DNA of 64,000 nt from Ruminococcus sp. (GCA_021770655.1 JAETQO010000016.1:1-64000), one strand, 5' to 3'. Positions 32,189-41,648 are shown, counted from the first letter of the stretch. Notes: generated by a model from the sequence alone, not told the origin. Translations and numbers: made by a program.

Positions 32189-32235
32189 AGCAATATACAT
32201 TGTTGTGCGATCGGGCGTGGACGGGAGTGATGATT

Positions 32236-34281
32236 GTGCCGAAATTTGAAAGCGGTATGGAAAATATGGTGGATATGTTCGTCTTTGAATCCGGCGATCT
32301 GCTTGAAAAGCTTGATGAAATCCTTATGCGTACCGAGCAGGAGGATTCTATCGGTTCCGACGATATAAACGAAATATTCCGTACAATGCACACTATCAAA
32401 GGCTCGGCGGCAATGATGGGTCTGCAGAATATGTCTGCTCTTGCTCATGCGGTGGAGGATCTTTTCTATATCATAAGGGAAGATCCGAATGTGAGTTACG
32501 ATAAGCCTGCGCTTTACGAACTGCTTTTTGCGGCGTCGGACAGCCTTAAAAACGAGATAGACAACATTCAGGACGAGGACGTTCCGCTGTCGGATTTTTC
32601 CGAACTGGAGGGAAGGATACATAGCTTTGCCTCGGTTATGAAGGGCGGAGACGCCGCAAAGACCGGCGGTCCTTCTCAGAACGGCGGAGAGGCGTACGAG
32701 AATCTTTTCCCCGAGGACGAAAACGAAAATGTTCTTACATATAAAGTAATATATGCCGATACCTGCGCTATGCCGGATATGAGGGCAATGGTACTGCTGA
32801 GGGCGTTAGGTAAAGTATGCGAAATTGTGAAAACCTTTCCTGCGGATCTGGACGCAGACGGCGCAGGGGACGATATTTCCCAAAAGGGGCTGTATGTAAA
32901 GCTTATCGCGGACGAGCCGGATAAAGCGCTGGAGCTTTTGAAAACCGGTATAAACGTCGCCTCAGCCGAACAGGTGAAAAAGCCTGAAAAGTCTGCTCCC
33001 GCTCCGGTCAAGCCGGCTGTCGAGGCGGACGAGCAGGTCAAAAAAGCTAAGGAGCAGAGCGCAAAGCCTGCCGCGCCAAAAAAGCAGGGAGAAAAGCACG
33101 AGCAGTCGATGATCTCCGTTAAGCTGGACAAGCTTGACAGACTTCTCGATCTGGTGGCTGAGATCGTTATTACCGAAGGCTCGGTAATTTCCTCTCCCGA
33201 CCTGAAAAATGTGGGAGAAAATCTCGATAGATTCAATAAATCCTCCCGTGAGCTGAAAAAGCTTACCGATGAGCTTCAGGACGTGGTAATGTCCATACGA
33301 ATGGTTCCTGTTTCGACAGCGTTCCAGAAGATGAACCGTGTTATAAGAGATATGAACCAGAAACTGAAAAAGAATGTAACACTGGTGTTCGAGGGGCAGG
33401 AGACAGAGGTCGATAAGTCTATTGTGGATATACTGAACGACCCGCTTATGCACATTGTAAGAAACGCCGTTGACCACGGGATAGAAGACCCCCAGATAAG
33501 AGCCGAGCAGGGCAAGACAGAGCCGCCAACCGTTACGCTGAGCGCAGGCTATGACTCAAATGAGGTTGTCATATCATGCCGTGATAACGGAGCGGGAATG
33601 GATACGGCAAAGCTTATGGCAAAGGCGAAGAAAAACGGTATGCTTACAAAGCCCGAAAGCGAATATACCGAAAAGGAAATTTATAATTTTGTAGTTGCGG
33701 CAGGCTTTTCGACCAATGAAAAGATAACAGAGTATTCCGGCAGAGGCGTCGGAATGGACGTTGTAAAGAAGAACCTTGAAAAGGTAGGCGGAAAGCTCTC
33801 TGTAGATTCAAAGCTGGGAGAAGGCTCGGTGTTCACCATAAAGATACCTCTGTCGCTGTCTATCGTAGACGTTATGAGCGTGGAAATCGGCGGGGAAAAT
33901 CTTTCCGTGCCTATGGCGGCGATAAAGGAAGCATTCTCCTGTAAGGAGGAAAATTATATATGCGACGCCGACGGGAACGAGTTCATTATGCTGAGAGATA
34001 AATGTATGCCGCTAATAAGACTGGCAAAGCATTTTGAGATAGACGGAGGAGAGACCGACGTAACAAAGGGGATCATGATACACTGTCGGCAGGACGGTAA
34101 GCAGGCCGTTCTTATGGCGGACAGGATAACTACCGATCAGCAGGTGGTGGTAAAGCCGTTCTCTCCTGTGCTTGATCCGTATCGTCTGAAAGAATCGGGT
34201 ATGGCAGGCTGTTCGGTGCTTGGTGACGGAAGTATTACGATAATTCTGGATATGAAAGAGATACTGGACAAGTACGTTTGA
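32236..34281 (+). CDS. cheA: Chemotaxis histidine kinase CheA
   Basis: A 681-residue kinase that autophosphorylates and passes phosphate to response regulators in the chemoreceptor array. The Hpt domain (about 5-110) has MHTIKGSAA with His52. A P2-like region (about 155-245) and a Pro/Lys/Ala linker follow. The dimerisation domain (about 280-350) is followed by the HATPase (about 350-545), with NDPLMHIVRNAVDHGIE and GRGVGMDVVKKN, and a C-terminal CheW-like domain. GTG 32236 is chosen because GGGAG lies 8 nt upstream; the ATG at 32230 is too close to it and the ORF's first ATG lacks a site. First of six co-oriented genes; no CheY or receptor gene is in the window. Confidence 0.93.
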   Translation: MPKFESGMENMVDMFVFESGDLLEKLDEILMRTEQEDSIGSDDINEIFRTMHTIKGSAAMMGLQNMSALAHAVEDLFYIIREDPNVSYDKPALYELLFAASDSLKNEIDNIQDEDVPLSDFSELEGRIHSFASVMKGGDAAKTGGPSQNGGEAYENLFPEDENENVLTYKVIYADTCAMPDMRAMVLLRALGKVCEIVKTFPADLDADGAGDDISQKGLYVKLIADEPDKALELLKTGINVASAEQVKKPEKSAPAPVKPAVEADEQVKKAKEQSAKPAAPKKQGEKHEQSMISVKLDKLDRLLDLVAEIVITEGSVISSPDLKNVGENLDRFNKSSRELKKLTDELQDVVMSIRMVPVSTAFQKMNRVIRDMNQKLKKNVTLVFEGQETEVDKSIVDILNDPLMHIVRNAVDHGIEDPQIRAEQGKTEPPTVTLSAGYDSNEVVISCRDNGAGMDTAKLMAKAKKNGMLTKPESEYTEKEIYNFVVAAGFSTNEKITEYSGRGVGMDVVKKNLEKVGGKLSVDSKLGEGSVFTIKIPLSLSIVDVMSVEIGGENLSVPMAAIKEAFSCKEENYICDADGNEFIMLRDKCMPLIRLAKHFEIDGGETDVTKGIMIHCRQDGKQAVLMADRITTDQQVVVKPFSPVLDPYRLKESGMAGCSVLGDGSITIILDMKEILDKYV

Positions 34282-34309
34282 TCTGTTATATTGGTTGGGA
34301 GGTAGTAGA

Positions 34310-34759
34310 ATGTCTGAGGAAAACGAAGAAAAAAAGGATTTTTCGGAAACAGGCGGACAAATATTGTCCTTCCTTTCCGACGGAAGATTTTTCGCTTTTG
34401 AAATAACCGCCGTTACGGATATAATTGAGATCCCGGAGATAACCCGGATACCCAGAGTTCCCGATTTTATTAGAGGCGTCATAAACCTCAGAGGCAAGGT
34501 CGTGCCGGTAATAGACTTCAGGAAAAAGCTGGGCTTTCCGGACGGAATATACGACGACAGAAGCTGTATCATAGTGCTTGAGATAGGTTCCTATCAGGCA
34601 GGAATAATCTGCGACCGAGTGTCGGACGTGGAGAATATACTGCCGGAGCAGGTCGCACAGTCGCCGGTATCGGGAGGGACTGTTAAGTTCTTTGTCACAA
34701 CGGCAAAAAAGCGTATCTCACTGCTTGATCCCGCCGTGCTTGTTAAGGGGAGAACCTGA
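34310..34759 (+). CDS. cheW: Chemotaxis coupling protein CheW (first copy)
   Basis: A 149-residue CheW adaptor linking receptors to CheA. The double SH3-like fold is recognised by FAFEITAVTDIIEIPEI, the conserved FIRGVINLRGKVVPVIDFR and the C-terminal strand SLLDPAVLVKG. The N-terminal 20 residues are charged. ATG 34310 has GGGAGG 8 nt upstream; an in-frame start 15 nt earlier precedes it. It follows cheA by 28 bp. A second, quite different CheW is encoded later in the operon. Confidence 0.92.
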   Translation: MSEENEEKKDFSETGGQILSFLSDGRFFAFEITAVTDIIEIPEITRIPRVPDFIRGVINLRGKVVPVIDFRKKLGFPDGIYDDRSCIIVLEIGSYQAGIICDRVSDVENILPEQVAQSPVSGGTVKFFVTTAKKRISLLDPAVLVKGRT

Positions 34760-34846
34760 TGTGATCCGTAGGGATAAACAGGATCTTCGGGGGGAGCGGC
34801 AAAAATCACGCCGATACTCTTTCGGCAGTTTAAGGGGTGGTTGTTT

Positions 34847-35677
34847 ATGCATCCTAAGCTTGAGATTTCCCGGTCGGATTTTAATAAGCTTACCGGATTT
34901 ATAAAAGAAAAATACGGACTTAATCTTGCGGACAAGAAATCTCTTGTGGAGAGCAGGCTTTATAATTATGTGCTCGACTGCGGCTTTGAAAGCTTTTCCG
35001 AGTATCTGAACGCCGTTTACTGCGATGAAACGGGACGTGAAATGGCAAACCTTATAAACAAGCTTACCACGAACCATACATACTTTATGAGAGAGACCGA
35101 CCATTTCAAGCATTTTCTGCGGGAATTCCTGCCCTATGCCGAAAAGCACGTTCAGGATCACGATCTGAGGATATGGAGCGCAGGCTGTTCCTTCGGGAAC
35201 GAGCCGTATAATCTTGCTATGTGTCTGGACGAGTATTTCGGATTCAGAAAAATAAGCTGGGATCTGAAAATACTGGCTACCGATATTTCCTTTAACGCTC
35301 TGAGAGCGGCGAAAAACGGAGTGTATTCCGAAATGTCCATTGAAAATATACCCGAAAGCTGGCGGAAAAAGTATTTCAGACCCGTTTCCAGCGGACTGTG
35401 GCAGGTAAGCGACGAAATAAGAAATAATGTTGGGTTTAAGTATCATAATCTTATGGAGGATTTTACCTTCAAGAAAAAGTTCGATCTGATACTCTGCCGC
35501 AATGTTATGATATATTTTGACGAGAAAACCAAATCGTATATATGCCGGAAGTTTTACGACGCTGTCGAGGAGGGCGGTTTCTTTTATATAGGGCACGCCG
35601 AATCCGCTCCCGAGGATATGCCGTTTGTAAAGGTCTATCCTGCTATCTACCGTAAGATAGGGGGAAAGAGCAAATGA
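34847..35677 (+). CDS. cheR: Chemotaxis protein methyltransferase CheR
   Basis: A 276-residue S-adenosylmethionine-dependent enzyme that methylates glutamates of chemoreceptors. The N-terminal helical CheR_N domain (about 8-65) is followed by the Rossmann domain, with TNHTYFMRETDHF, SAM motif IWSAGCSFGNEPYNLAM, ILATDIS and LILCRNVMIYFD. In most CheR proteins motif I reads S(T/S)GEEPYS; here FGNEPYN departs from it, keeping the second glutamate. Start ATG 34847 has AAGGGGTGG upstream. An 87-bp gap separates it from cheW. It overlaps cheB by 4 bp. Confidence 0.92.
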   Translation: MHPKLEISRSDFNKLTGFIKEKYGLNLADKKSLVESRLYNYVLDCGFESFSEYLNAVYCDETGREMANLINKLTTNHTYFMRETDHFKHFLREFLPYAEKHVQDHDLRIWSAGCSFGNEPYNLAMCLDEYFGFRKISWDLKILATDISFNALRAAKNGVYSEMSIENIPESWRKKYFRPVSSGLWQVSDEIRNNVGFKYHNLMEDFTFKKKFDLILCRNVMIYFDEKTKSYICRKFYDAVEEGGFFYIGHAESAPEDMPFVKVYPAIYRKIGGKSK

Positions 35678-36687
35678 GAGTGAGATTTCTTGTTATAACT
35701 GATAGCAGGAGGTTTGCGTCTCTGTGCAGAAAAACTCTCGGAGATGCCGGCTTTGGCGCTGAAGATTTTTTCGCTTGTGACCTGAAAAACGGAAGAAAAA
35801 GCGTTATAAGCGTTTCTCCCGACTTTATCCTGCTGGATGTGGACGGCGGAGAGAATATGGAGGAATATATTATAAGACTGGTGCCGAGATATTCAGTGCC
35901 GCTTATCGTGTGTACTGCTCTGCACAATAATAAATATCCTATGATGCAGGCAGGGGCTATCGATGTTGTGTATAAGCCCGTAGACGATGGAGCCGATATG
36001 GAAAGGTTCTCTGTACGGCTTGTAAACAGCGTAAAGAGACTTGTAGAGGTAAAAGCTTTGGAAAGGGCGCATACTCCTGCGGTAAATATGTCTCAGGTGA
36101 TCGCTATAGGTGGTTCGGCCGGAAGTACCGAAGCGCTCAGGACGGTGCTGAAGGGTTTGCGAAAGGATATACCGCCCGTGGTGGCGGCACTGCATATGCC
36201 TGAGGGCTATACGGCGATATACGCAAAACAGCTTGACGCAGAGTCCGAACACACGGTCGTCGAGGCGAAAACAGGGCAGTATCTCAGCCCGGGTATGGTG
36301 ATCGTTGCCGCAGGGAACAGACATCTAAGACTTTTCCGCGATAAAAAGGGTTACTTCGTCACCTCCGAGCCCGGAGTAAAGGTGTCGGGGCATTGTCCGT
36401 CCGTTGACGTGCTTTTCGATTCTGTGGCATACTGTGCAAAGGAAAACGCTATCGGCGTTATACTTACCGGAATGGGTTCGGACGGAGCGGAGGGTATGCT
36501 CAATATGAAAAAAATGGGCGCATATAACATAGGACAGGATGAGGAAAGCTCGGTGGTTTACGGAATGCCCAAAACAGCCTTTGAAAAAGGTGCGGTCACT
36601 AAGCAGTGTCCGCTGGAGGATATCGCAGATGAGATACACCGTCACCTTGGCGGGTGCGTGACGTCTTTGTCTGAACCACACTTATAG
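35674..36687 (+). CDS. cheB: Chemotaxis-specific protein-glutamate methylesterase CheB
   Basis: A 337-residue receptor demethylase/deamidase. The N-terminal receiver domain (about 1-125) has the phospho-acceptor Asp55 in ILLDVDG, but the acidic pair near the start is reduced to a single aspartate (LVITDSRRF) and the KPVDD segment replaces the usual KP. The C-terminal methylesterase domain (about 140-325) carries the catalytic triad Ser148 (IGGSAGST), His174 (ALHMPEGY) and Asp270 (LTGMGSDGA). Translationally coupled to cheR by ATGA overlap. Confidence 0.93.
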   Translation: MRVRFLVITDSRRFASLCRKTLGDAGFGAEDFFACDLKNGRKSVISVSPDFILLDVDGGENMEEYIIRLVPRYSVPLIVCTALHNNKYPMMQAGAIDVVYKPVDDGADMERFSVRLVNSVKRLVEVKALERAHTPAVNMSQVIAIGGSAGSTEALRTVLKGLRKDIPPVVAALHMPEGYTAIYAKQLDAESEHTVVEAKTGQYLSPGMVIVAAGNRHLRLFRDKKGYFVTSEPGVKVSGHCPSVDVLFDSVAYCAKENAIGVILTGMGSDGAEGMLNMKKMGAYNIGQDEESSVVYGMPKTAFEKGAVTKQCPLEDIADEIHRHLGGCVTSLSEPHL

Positions 36688-36715
36688 CAGGATAAGTCTG
36701 AAAGGAGGCTTGACT

Positions 36716-37180
36716 TTGGAAAACGAAAAATATCTGATATTCAGAGTTGACGGAAGAAGCTTTTCACTGCCTTTTGCCGATGTAAAGGTCATTATCGCGG
36801 CAGAAAAGCCCGTACCCGTACCCGATTTTCCCGAATATATTCCCGGCACTGTAACAAATGAGGAAAAGGTAGTGCCTGTCATAGATCTGCGTAAAAGATT
36901 TCACTATCAGCCAAAGGAGATCTCCGACAGGGACTGCATCATCATAACGATGAGCGACGAACGCCCTGTGGGATTGCTCTGCGACGGAGTTTACGGATTT
37001 ACCGAGCTTTCACCGGAAAGCCTTCAGCCTGCTCCGAACATTAACGAGGAGGCGAGCGCAAGCTTTATCGAGGGCGAATTTCTTATGGACGAAACGCCCT
37101 GCTATGTGCTAAGCGCGGAAAAGGTAGTGAAACTCAACGATAAAAGCGTGATCGACAACTTGTACCGAAAGGATATGTAA
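36716..37180 (+). CDS. CheW-like coupling protein (second copy)
   Basis: A 154-residue CheW-domain protein (IFRVDGRSFSLPFADVKVII, IPGTVTNEEKVVPVIDLRKR). It differs from the first CheW by an insertion near EEASASFIEGEFLMDE and by lacking the FIRGVINLRG form of the core motif. It may act as CheV/CheW-type paralogue for other receptors. The start is TTG 36716, 7 nt after AAAGGAGG; the TTG at 36710 lies only 1 nt after that site. It ends 4 bp before the fumarase gene, so the two are co-transcribed. Confidence 0.85.
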   Translation: MENEKYLIFRVDGRSFSLPFADVKVIIAAEKPVPVPDFPEYIPGTVTNEEKVVPVIDLRKRFHYQPKEISDRDCIIITMSDERPVGLLCDGVYGFTELSPESLQPAPNINEEASASFIEGEFLMDETPCYVLSAEKVVKLNDKSVIDNLYRKDM

Positions 37181-37184
37181 AAAG

Positions 37185-38027
37185 ATGAGAGAAATTGATT
37201 GTTCAGCAGTGGAGGAGCTTGTGAGAGAGCTTTGCATAAAGGCTAATCTTTACCTCCCTCAGGATATGGAGGCGTGTATAGAATGCAATGCAAAGGCGGA
37301 GCAGTCTCCTGTGGGAAAAAATGTTTTTGCGGATATAATCGACAATATGAAAACGGCAAGAGAACAGACTATACCGATTTGCCAGGATACGGGTATGACT
37401 GTGGTATTTATGGAGGTCGGACAGGAAGTCCACTTTACCGGCGGTCTGGTGAGCGACGCCGTCAATAGGGGCGTTGCGAGAGGCTATACCGAGGGCAGAC
37501 TTCGCTGTTCTATCGTTTCCGATCCGCTTGAAAGAGTGAATACCGGAGATAATACTCCCGCGGTGATGCACCTTAAGCTTACCGAGGGCGACAAAGTTAA
37601 GATCACCGTCGCTCCGAAAGGTTTCGGCAGTGAGAATATGTCGAAGCTTAAAATGATGACGCCGTCTGTTACGGAGGAGGAGATAGTGGACTGGGTGGTT
37701 TCAGTCTGCGCCGAGGCAGGTTCTAATCCTTGTCCGCCTATAGTTATCGGCGTCGGCATCGGCGGAGACTTTGAAAAGTGCGCATATCTTGCGAAGAAAG
37801 CGCTATGCCGCAGTGTTTCTCAGCGCAATCCCAAAAAGCTTTACGCCGATCTGGAGGCGAAAATGCTTGAAAAAATAAACAGACTGGGCATAGGTCCGCA
37901 GGGCTTCGGCGGAACGCAGACCTGCCTTGCGGTAAATATCGAACAGGCTCCTACCCATATCGCAGGACTTCCCGTTTCGGTAAACGTAGGCTGTCATGTT
38001 ACCCGTCACGCCGAGGGAGAGATCTAA
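37185..38027 (+). CDS. Class I fumarate hydratase, alpha subunit
   Basis: A 280-residue Fe-S hydro-lyase alpha subunit (FumA N-terminal/TtdA type). It holds the [4Fe-4S] ligand cysteines in PICQDTGM, PCPPIVIGVGIGG (Cys near 187) and the region around CHVTRHAEGE, and shows GGTQTCLAVNIE. Two-subunit class I fumarases also need a beta subunit (TtdB-like), which is absent from this window: the next gene is on the other strand and unrelated. It follows the second cheW by 4 bp, hence is the last gene of the chemotaxis operon. The Shine-Dalgarno is AAAGGA, about 11 nt away. The 3' end overlaps the agcS-like gene by 4 bp. Tartrate dehydratase is an alternative. Confidence 0.88.
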   Translation: MREIDCSAVEELVRELCIKANLYLPQDMEACIECNAKAEQSPVGKNVFADIIDNMKTAREQTIPICQDTGMTVVFMEVGQEVHFTGGLVSDAVNRGVARGYTEGRLRCSIVSDPLERVNTGDNTPAVMHLKLTEGDKVKITVAPKGFGSENMSKLKMMTPSVTEEEIVDWVVSVCAEAGSNPCPPIVIGVGIGGDFEKCAYLAKKALCRSVSQRNPKKLYADLEAKMLEKINRLGIGPQGFGGTQTCLAVNIEQAPTHIAGLPVSVNVGCHVTRHAEGEI

Positions 38028-39313
38028 TCGGACGCTTTCCTTGGCCTGCTTATTTCCTTTGACAGTATCAGAACGCCGATAATGTTCGGTATCGCCATTA
38101 AGCCGTTAAAAATGTCGGAAACGCACCAGATGAGCCTCATGCTCCACATCGTTCCGGCACATACGCAGACAAGACAAAGCATTCTGTAAGGCAGAGAGCC
38201 TTTCGGGAAAAGATATTTCCACGCCTTTTCTCCTATGAAAAACCAGCCTGCTATGGTGGCGAATGCAAAAAGTATCAGGGATACGGACATGAAATATTTT
38301 CCCGCTTTTCCGAGGGTGAGCATATACGCCGTTACGGCAAGGTCACCGTCGGCGGAAGGGTCTGCGCCGCTTATGATTATCACAAGGGCGGTAAGCGTGC
38401 ATATCACCGCCGTGTCTATGAAGACCTCTGCCATTCCCCACAAACCCTGAGTCTCGGGGGATCTTATGCGGCAGGAGCTGTGAACGGCTACTGTTGAACC
38501 AAGCCCTGCTTCGTTGGAAAACGCACCTCGTTTAAGGCCCTCTGCGGCGCATTGGAAAACCGCGCCCCAGACCGAGCCTGAAATGCAGGCGGCAGGTCTG
38601 AACGCCGAACGCACTATGCGCTGTAAGGCGTTAAGGGTTTCTGTCGGGTGGGAAAGGATTATGTAAAGACTTCCTCCGATAAAAAACAGCGACATTACAG
38701 GCACAAGCTTTTCACAAAGCTTGGCAGGTCCGTTTTTTCCTGCGGCTATCAGAAAAGCGGCAATGAGCATTATAAAAGCGCAGGACTGTCGGGAAAGTGA
38801 AAAGCCCTCTTCTGCGGCGGAGGCTATAGCTCCCGCCTGGGCCATGTTTCCCATGCCGAGAGAGGCAAGAACGGTAAAAACGGCGAACAGCAGGGCGGCG
38901 GTTTTGCCTTTGCTTATGTGTTCAAGATAGGCTGTCGCTCCGCAGGAATGTTCCGAGGAGTATTTTACTCCGAGATAATTCTCGCAGTAGGACAGCCCCA
39001 TTCCGATAAATGCGGATACCCACATCCAGAAAACCGCGCCTTCTCCGCCGACTCTTATACATTCTCCTACGCCGACTATAGAGCCGGTGCCGACTGTGGC
39101 GGCGAGAGCGGTGGAAAATACCTGAAACTGAGAAAGAGACGACCCTTGAGATTTATCTTTTTTAAAAAGAGTAAAAACCGTGCGGCGGAATATGCTCAAT
39201 ATGTGCAGCTGAGGAAAGCCAAGCTTAAAGCTGAGAAAAAGACCGCCGCCCAGCATAAGGATGAGCAGTGGAAAGCCCCATATAAATTCGTTTGCCGCTG
39301 TTATAACGCTCAT
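38024..39313 (-). CDS. Sodium/alanine symporter (AgcS family)
   Basis: A 429-residue amino-acid:cation symporter of the AGCS family, expected to import alanine or glycine with sodium. It has about 11 hydrophobic segments. Typical sequences are FSTALAATVGTGSIVGV, GEGAVFWMWVSAFIGM, EAGLGSTVAVHSS and WFFIGEKAWKYLF. I start at ATG 39313, preceded by GGGGGGAT; 50 codons further upstream lack binding-site support and membrane character. It converges on the fumarase gene with a 4-bp overlap of the two stop codons and has no shared operon. Confidence 0.9.
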   Translation of the reverse strand: MSVITAANEFIWGFPLLILMLGGGLFLSFKLGFPQLHILSIFRRTVFTLFKKDKSQGSSLSQFQVFSTALAATVGTGSIVGVGECIRVGGEGAVFWMWVSAFIGMGLSYCENYLGVKYSSEHSCGATAYLEHISKGKTAALLFAVFTVLASLGMGNMAQAGAIASAAEEGFSLSRQSCAFIMLIAAFLIAAGKNGPAKLCEKLVPVMSLFFIGGSLYIILSHPTETLNALQRIVRSAFRPAACISGSVWGAVFQCAAEGLKRGAFSNEAGLGSTVAVHSSCRIRSPETQGLWGMAEVFIDTAVICTLTALVIIISGADPSADGDLAVTAYMLTLGKAGKYFMSVSLILFAFATIAGWFFIGEKAWKYLFPKGSLPYRMLCLVCVCAGTMWSMRLIWCVSDIFNGLMAIPNIIGVLILSKEISRPRKASD

Positions 39314-39462
39314 TCTGTCAAATCCCCCCGTCTGCATTATTCGACTGCGCACGCATCGGTCATGCGGCGTTACATTAATGAATATGATGAAAGAAGATAA
39401 ATGATTCCGGGTCAGCACTGCCGGTGTTGACTGAAAACAATGAAAGAGGTGAAACGCAGACA

Positions 39463-39930
39463 ATGCGAAAGTATAGACCTTCCAAAGTTCCGCTTGTTAT
39501 AATATGGATAGTACTTGTCGCATTACTGCTTGTGATAAGATACGCCGTCAATCTGATCGACGCATTCATACCATTTTCTGTGAACTATATACTTATGCCG
39601 CTGTGGATAATCGCGGCGCTGTTCTGTCTGCTGGTACTGCCCTTTTACTTCAGAAAAGCTTACTTTACCGTAAGCTCAAAGGAGGTCACGGCGTGTACGG
39701 GGCTTATTATCACCGCAAGGCATTTTATGCCTACCACATCTATAAAATCGGTGACGACCATTATAACTCCCCTCGGAAGTATTACGGGATTTAATTTTGT
39801 GGTGCTTAATTCACTTGGCGCAAATCTGCTGATACCGTTTATGAGCAGAAAGGACGCAATGGAAATATCAGCTATAGTAAACAGCGCGGTCAGAACGCGC
39901 GAGCGAAACGAAAAAAGCATAAATGCATAG
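39463..39930 (+). CDS. Bacterial PH-domain membrane protein (YdbS-like)
   Basis: A 155-residue protein with two membrane helices (about 8-30 and 36-60), followed by a bacterial PH domain type 2 (about 60-150), with YFTVSSKEVTACTGLII and RKDAMEISAIVNSAV. These small proteins are usually partnered by a larger one with several copies of the same domain, as in the ydbS-ydbT pair. The start has AGAGGTG about 12 nt upstream. It lies 15 bp before the next gene and is almost certainly co-transcribed with it. Function in the family is unclear; membrane-stress sensing or lipid-related roles have been suggested. Confidence 0.82.
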   Translation: MRKYRPSKVPLVIIWIVLVALLLVIRYAVNLIDAFIPFSVNYILMPLWIIAALFCLLVLPFYFRKAYFTVSSKEVTACTGLIITARHFMPTTSIKSVTTIITPLGSITGFNFVVLNSLGANLLIPFMSRKDAMEISAIVNSAVRTRERNEKSINA

Positions 39931-39945
39931 AGGGTCGGCAAATTT

Positions 39946-41433
39946 ATGAGGGAACCTGAAAAACTTAAAGAAAAGAGGAGCTGGCTTAAAAGCTTTTTCG
40001 CGCACCGCCAGCACCCTATAAGGATTTTGTCCTATACAACAAAATATATGTGGCTGCTTGCAATTCCGCTTGCCAAGTATCTTATTGCGGCGAGGTTTAA
40101 CTTTCAAAGCTGGTTTCAGGCGCATTGGATAGACATTCTCACCATATGCGTGATATTCGGGTATGCTTTTATACGCTGGGTATTCGTTTATTACGAGCTG
40201 GAGGACGACTGCATAGTCGCCCATACCGGCTTTTTCGGAATAACAAGGACCAAGGTTTATTTCTCGGAGATCTCAACAATGTCCCTCTGTCAAGGATATT
40301 TTTTCAGGCTCATTCATGCCTGCTCCATTTATATCGATACCGACGCAAAGTCGCTCCAGAGAGCGGACATAGCCCTCGATCTCACCAAGAAACGAGCCTT
40401 TGAGATCTACCACACCGCGACGGAAAAATGCAAAAACAAGCCGAAATATGTTTATCATTCACGCAAAAGCTATCTTATGATATTTTCGCTTTTGTTTTCT
40501 TCGACGCTTTCGGGAATGATCCTTGTGCTGTCGGTTATCTACGAAGCCTATCGTATCGTAGGCAGAGAGCTTGAGGAACAGTTTTTCCGAAGGGTGAACA
40601 GTGAGATAGAAAAATTCCCGATCTTAAGCTCTGTACCCAAATATATCCTCATTGCGGGAGGAGCGTTAGCAGGAGGCTGGCTTATCTCGTTTCTGGCAAA
40701 TTTAATGCGTCATTGGAACTTTTCCTGTACAAGATGCGCCGATCTGTTCATAATTCGCAGTGGAATAGGTTCACGCAGAAGACACGTCCTTTACCGCGAC
40801 AGAGTGAATTATATAGACTGCCAGCAGTCTTTGCTTATGAAGCTGTGCAGGATAACTTCGGTTTCGGTGTACTGTACAGGCTATGGGAAAAGGCGTCTGG
40901 AAATCTCGGCGCTTATCCCTATAACTACCAACAATCAGGTAGACAAATCGCTGAAAACGCTTATGCCTAAAGTACCTCCGATGAAAAGCGACATAAGCAC
41001 GGGAATGTCTGATCTTATGCGTTTTGTGACTCTGCCGCTTCTCAGCAGTACTCTGCCGTTCATTCTGGGAAGGATCGCACTGTATATTTTCCCAAACTGG
41101 CAGAGGGAGATAACAATGCTTGTAGTATTGACGACTATTCCGCTTTTGTGGCTGGCGGCGGTGAAAGCTGCGGCGGCATTCACTACGTCAATAGGCTTTG
41201 AGAACGGCTATTGCACGATGTCTTACTGCAAATGGTACGGTTTTCATAAATCCATAGCGGCTCTTGACAGAGTGTCAATGGTAAGTGTGATGCAGAATCC
41301 TTTGCAGAAAATAAGCAGGACCTGCAATGTGAGAATATATACGAACTCTGAAAAAACCGACTATCATACTGTAAAAGGCTTGAATTATGACAAGGTAATA
41401 AAGCTTATGAACAGCAACGGATATATGGTATAA
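39946..41433 (+). CDS. Bacterial PH-domain membrane protein with repeated domains (YdbT-like)
   Basis: A 495-residue membrane protein. It has paired hydrophobic helices (about 30-75, 170-205, 230-255, 360-410), separated by three bacterial PH type 2 domains (about 80-160, 260-340, 415-490). Conserved patterns include DDCIVAHTGFFGITRTKVYF, RIGSGRR-like SRRRHVLYRDRVNYID and FENGYCTMSYCKWYG. Together with the smaller gene upstream it forms the typical two-gene YdbS/YdbT unit. Weak AGGG site before the ATG, so translation may be coupled. No function is established. Confidence 0.82.
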   Translation: MREPEKLKEKRSWLKSFFAHRQHPIRILSYTTKYMWLLAIPLAKYLIAARFNFQSWFQAHWIDILTICVIFGYAFIRWVFVYYELEDDCIVAHTGFFGITRTKVYFSEISTMSLCQGYFFRLIHACSIYIDTDAKSLQRADIALDLTKKRAFEIYHTATEKCKNKPKYVYHSRKSYLMIFSLLFSSTLSGMILVLSVIYEAYRIVGRELEEQFFRRVNSEIEKFPILSSVPKYILIAGGALAGGWLISFLANLMRHWNFSCTRCADLFIIRSGIGSRRRHVLYRDRVNYIDCQQSLLMKLCRITSVSVYCTGYGKRRLEISALIPITTNNQVDKSLKTLMPKVPPMKSDISTGMSDLMRFVTLPLLSSTLPFILGRIALYIFPNWQREITMLVVLTTIPLLWLAAVKAAAAFTTSIGFENGYCTMSYCKWYGFHKSIAALDRVSMVSVMQNPLQKISRTCNVRIYTNSEKTDYHTVKGLNYDKVIKLMNSNGYMV

Positions 41434-41469
41434 CCATCGTTTAAAGACAAAGGAACATTCGTATTTACG

Positions 41470-41648
41470 TTAAGGCAACACCGTACAACTGCCGCCTAAC
41501 GGCTTTGTGTACGTCTAACTTGCCAATTTTCCGTTATCTTGCACAGAAACTCCTTGAAAGACGCAAGTATTCCTGCGTCGTTTCTATACAATCTAACGAA
41601 AAATTTTCTGCGTTATCCCCACACAATAGTTGTGCGGTGTTACCTTAA
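41470..41648 (-). repeat. 179-bp TTAAGG...CCTTAA palindromic element (full-length form, inverted)
   Basis: The reverse complement of this element matches 21602-21780 over its full length, including the two GGATAACG-type repeats (GGGATAACG in place of CGGATAACG near one end) and the 79-bp interval. It lies between the PH-domain operon and the adhesin gene and contains no open frame of note. Confidence 0.93.
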
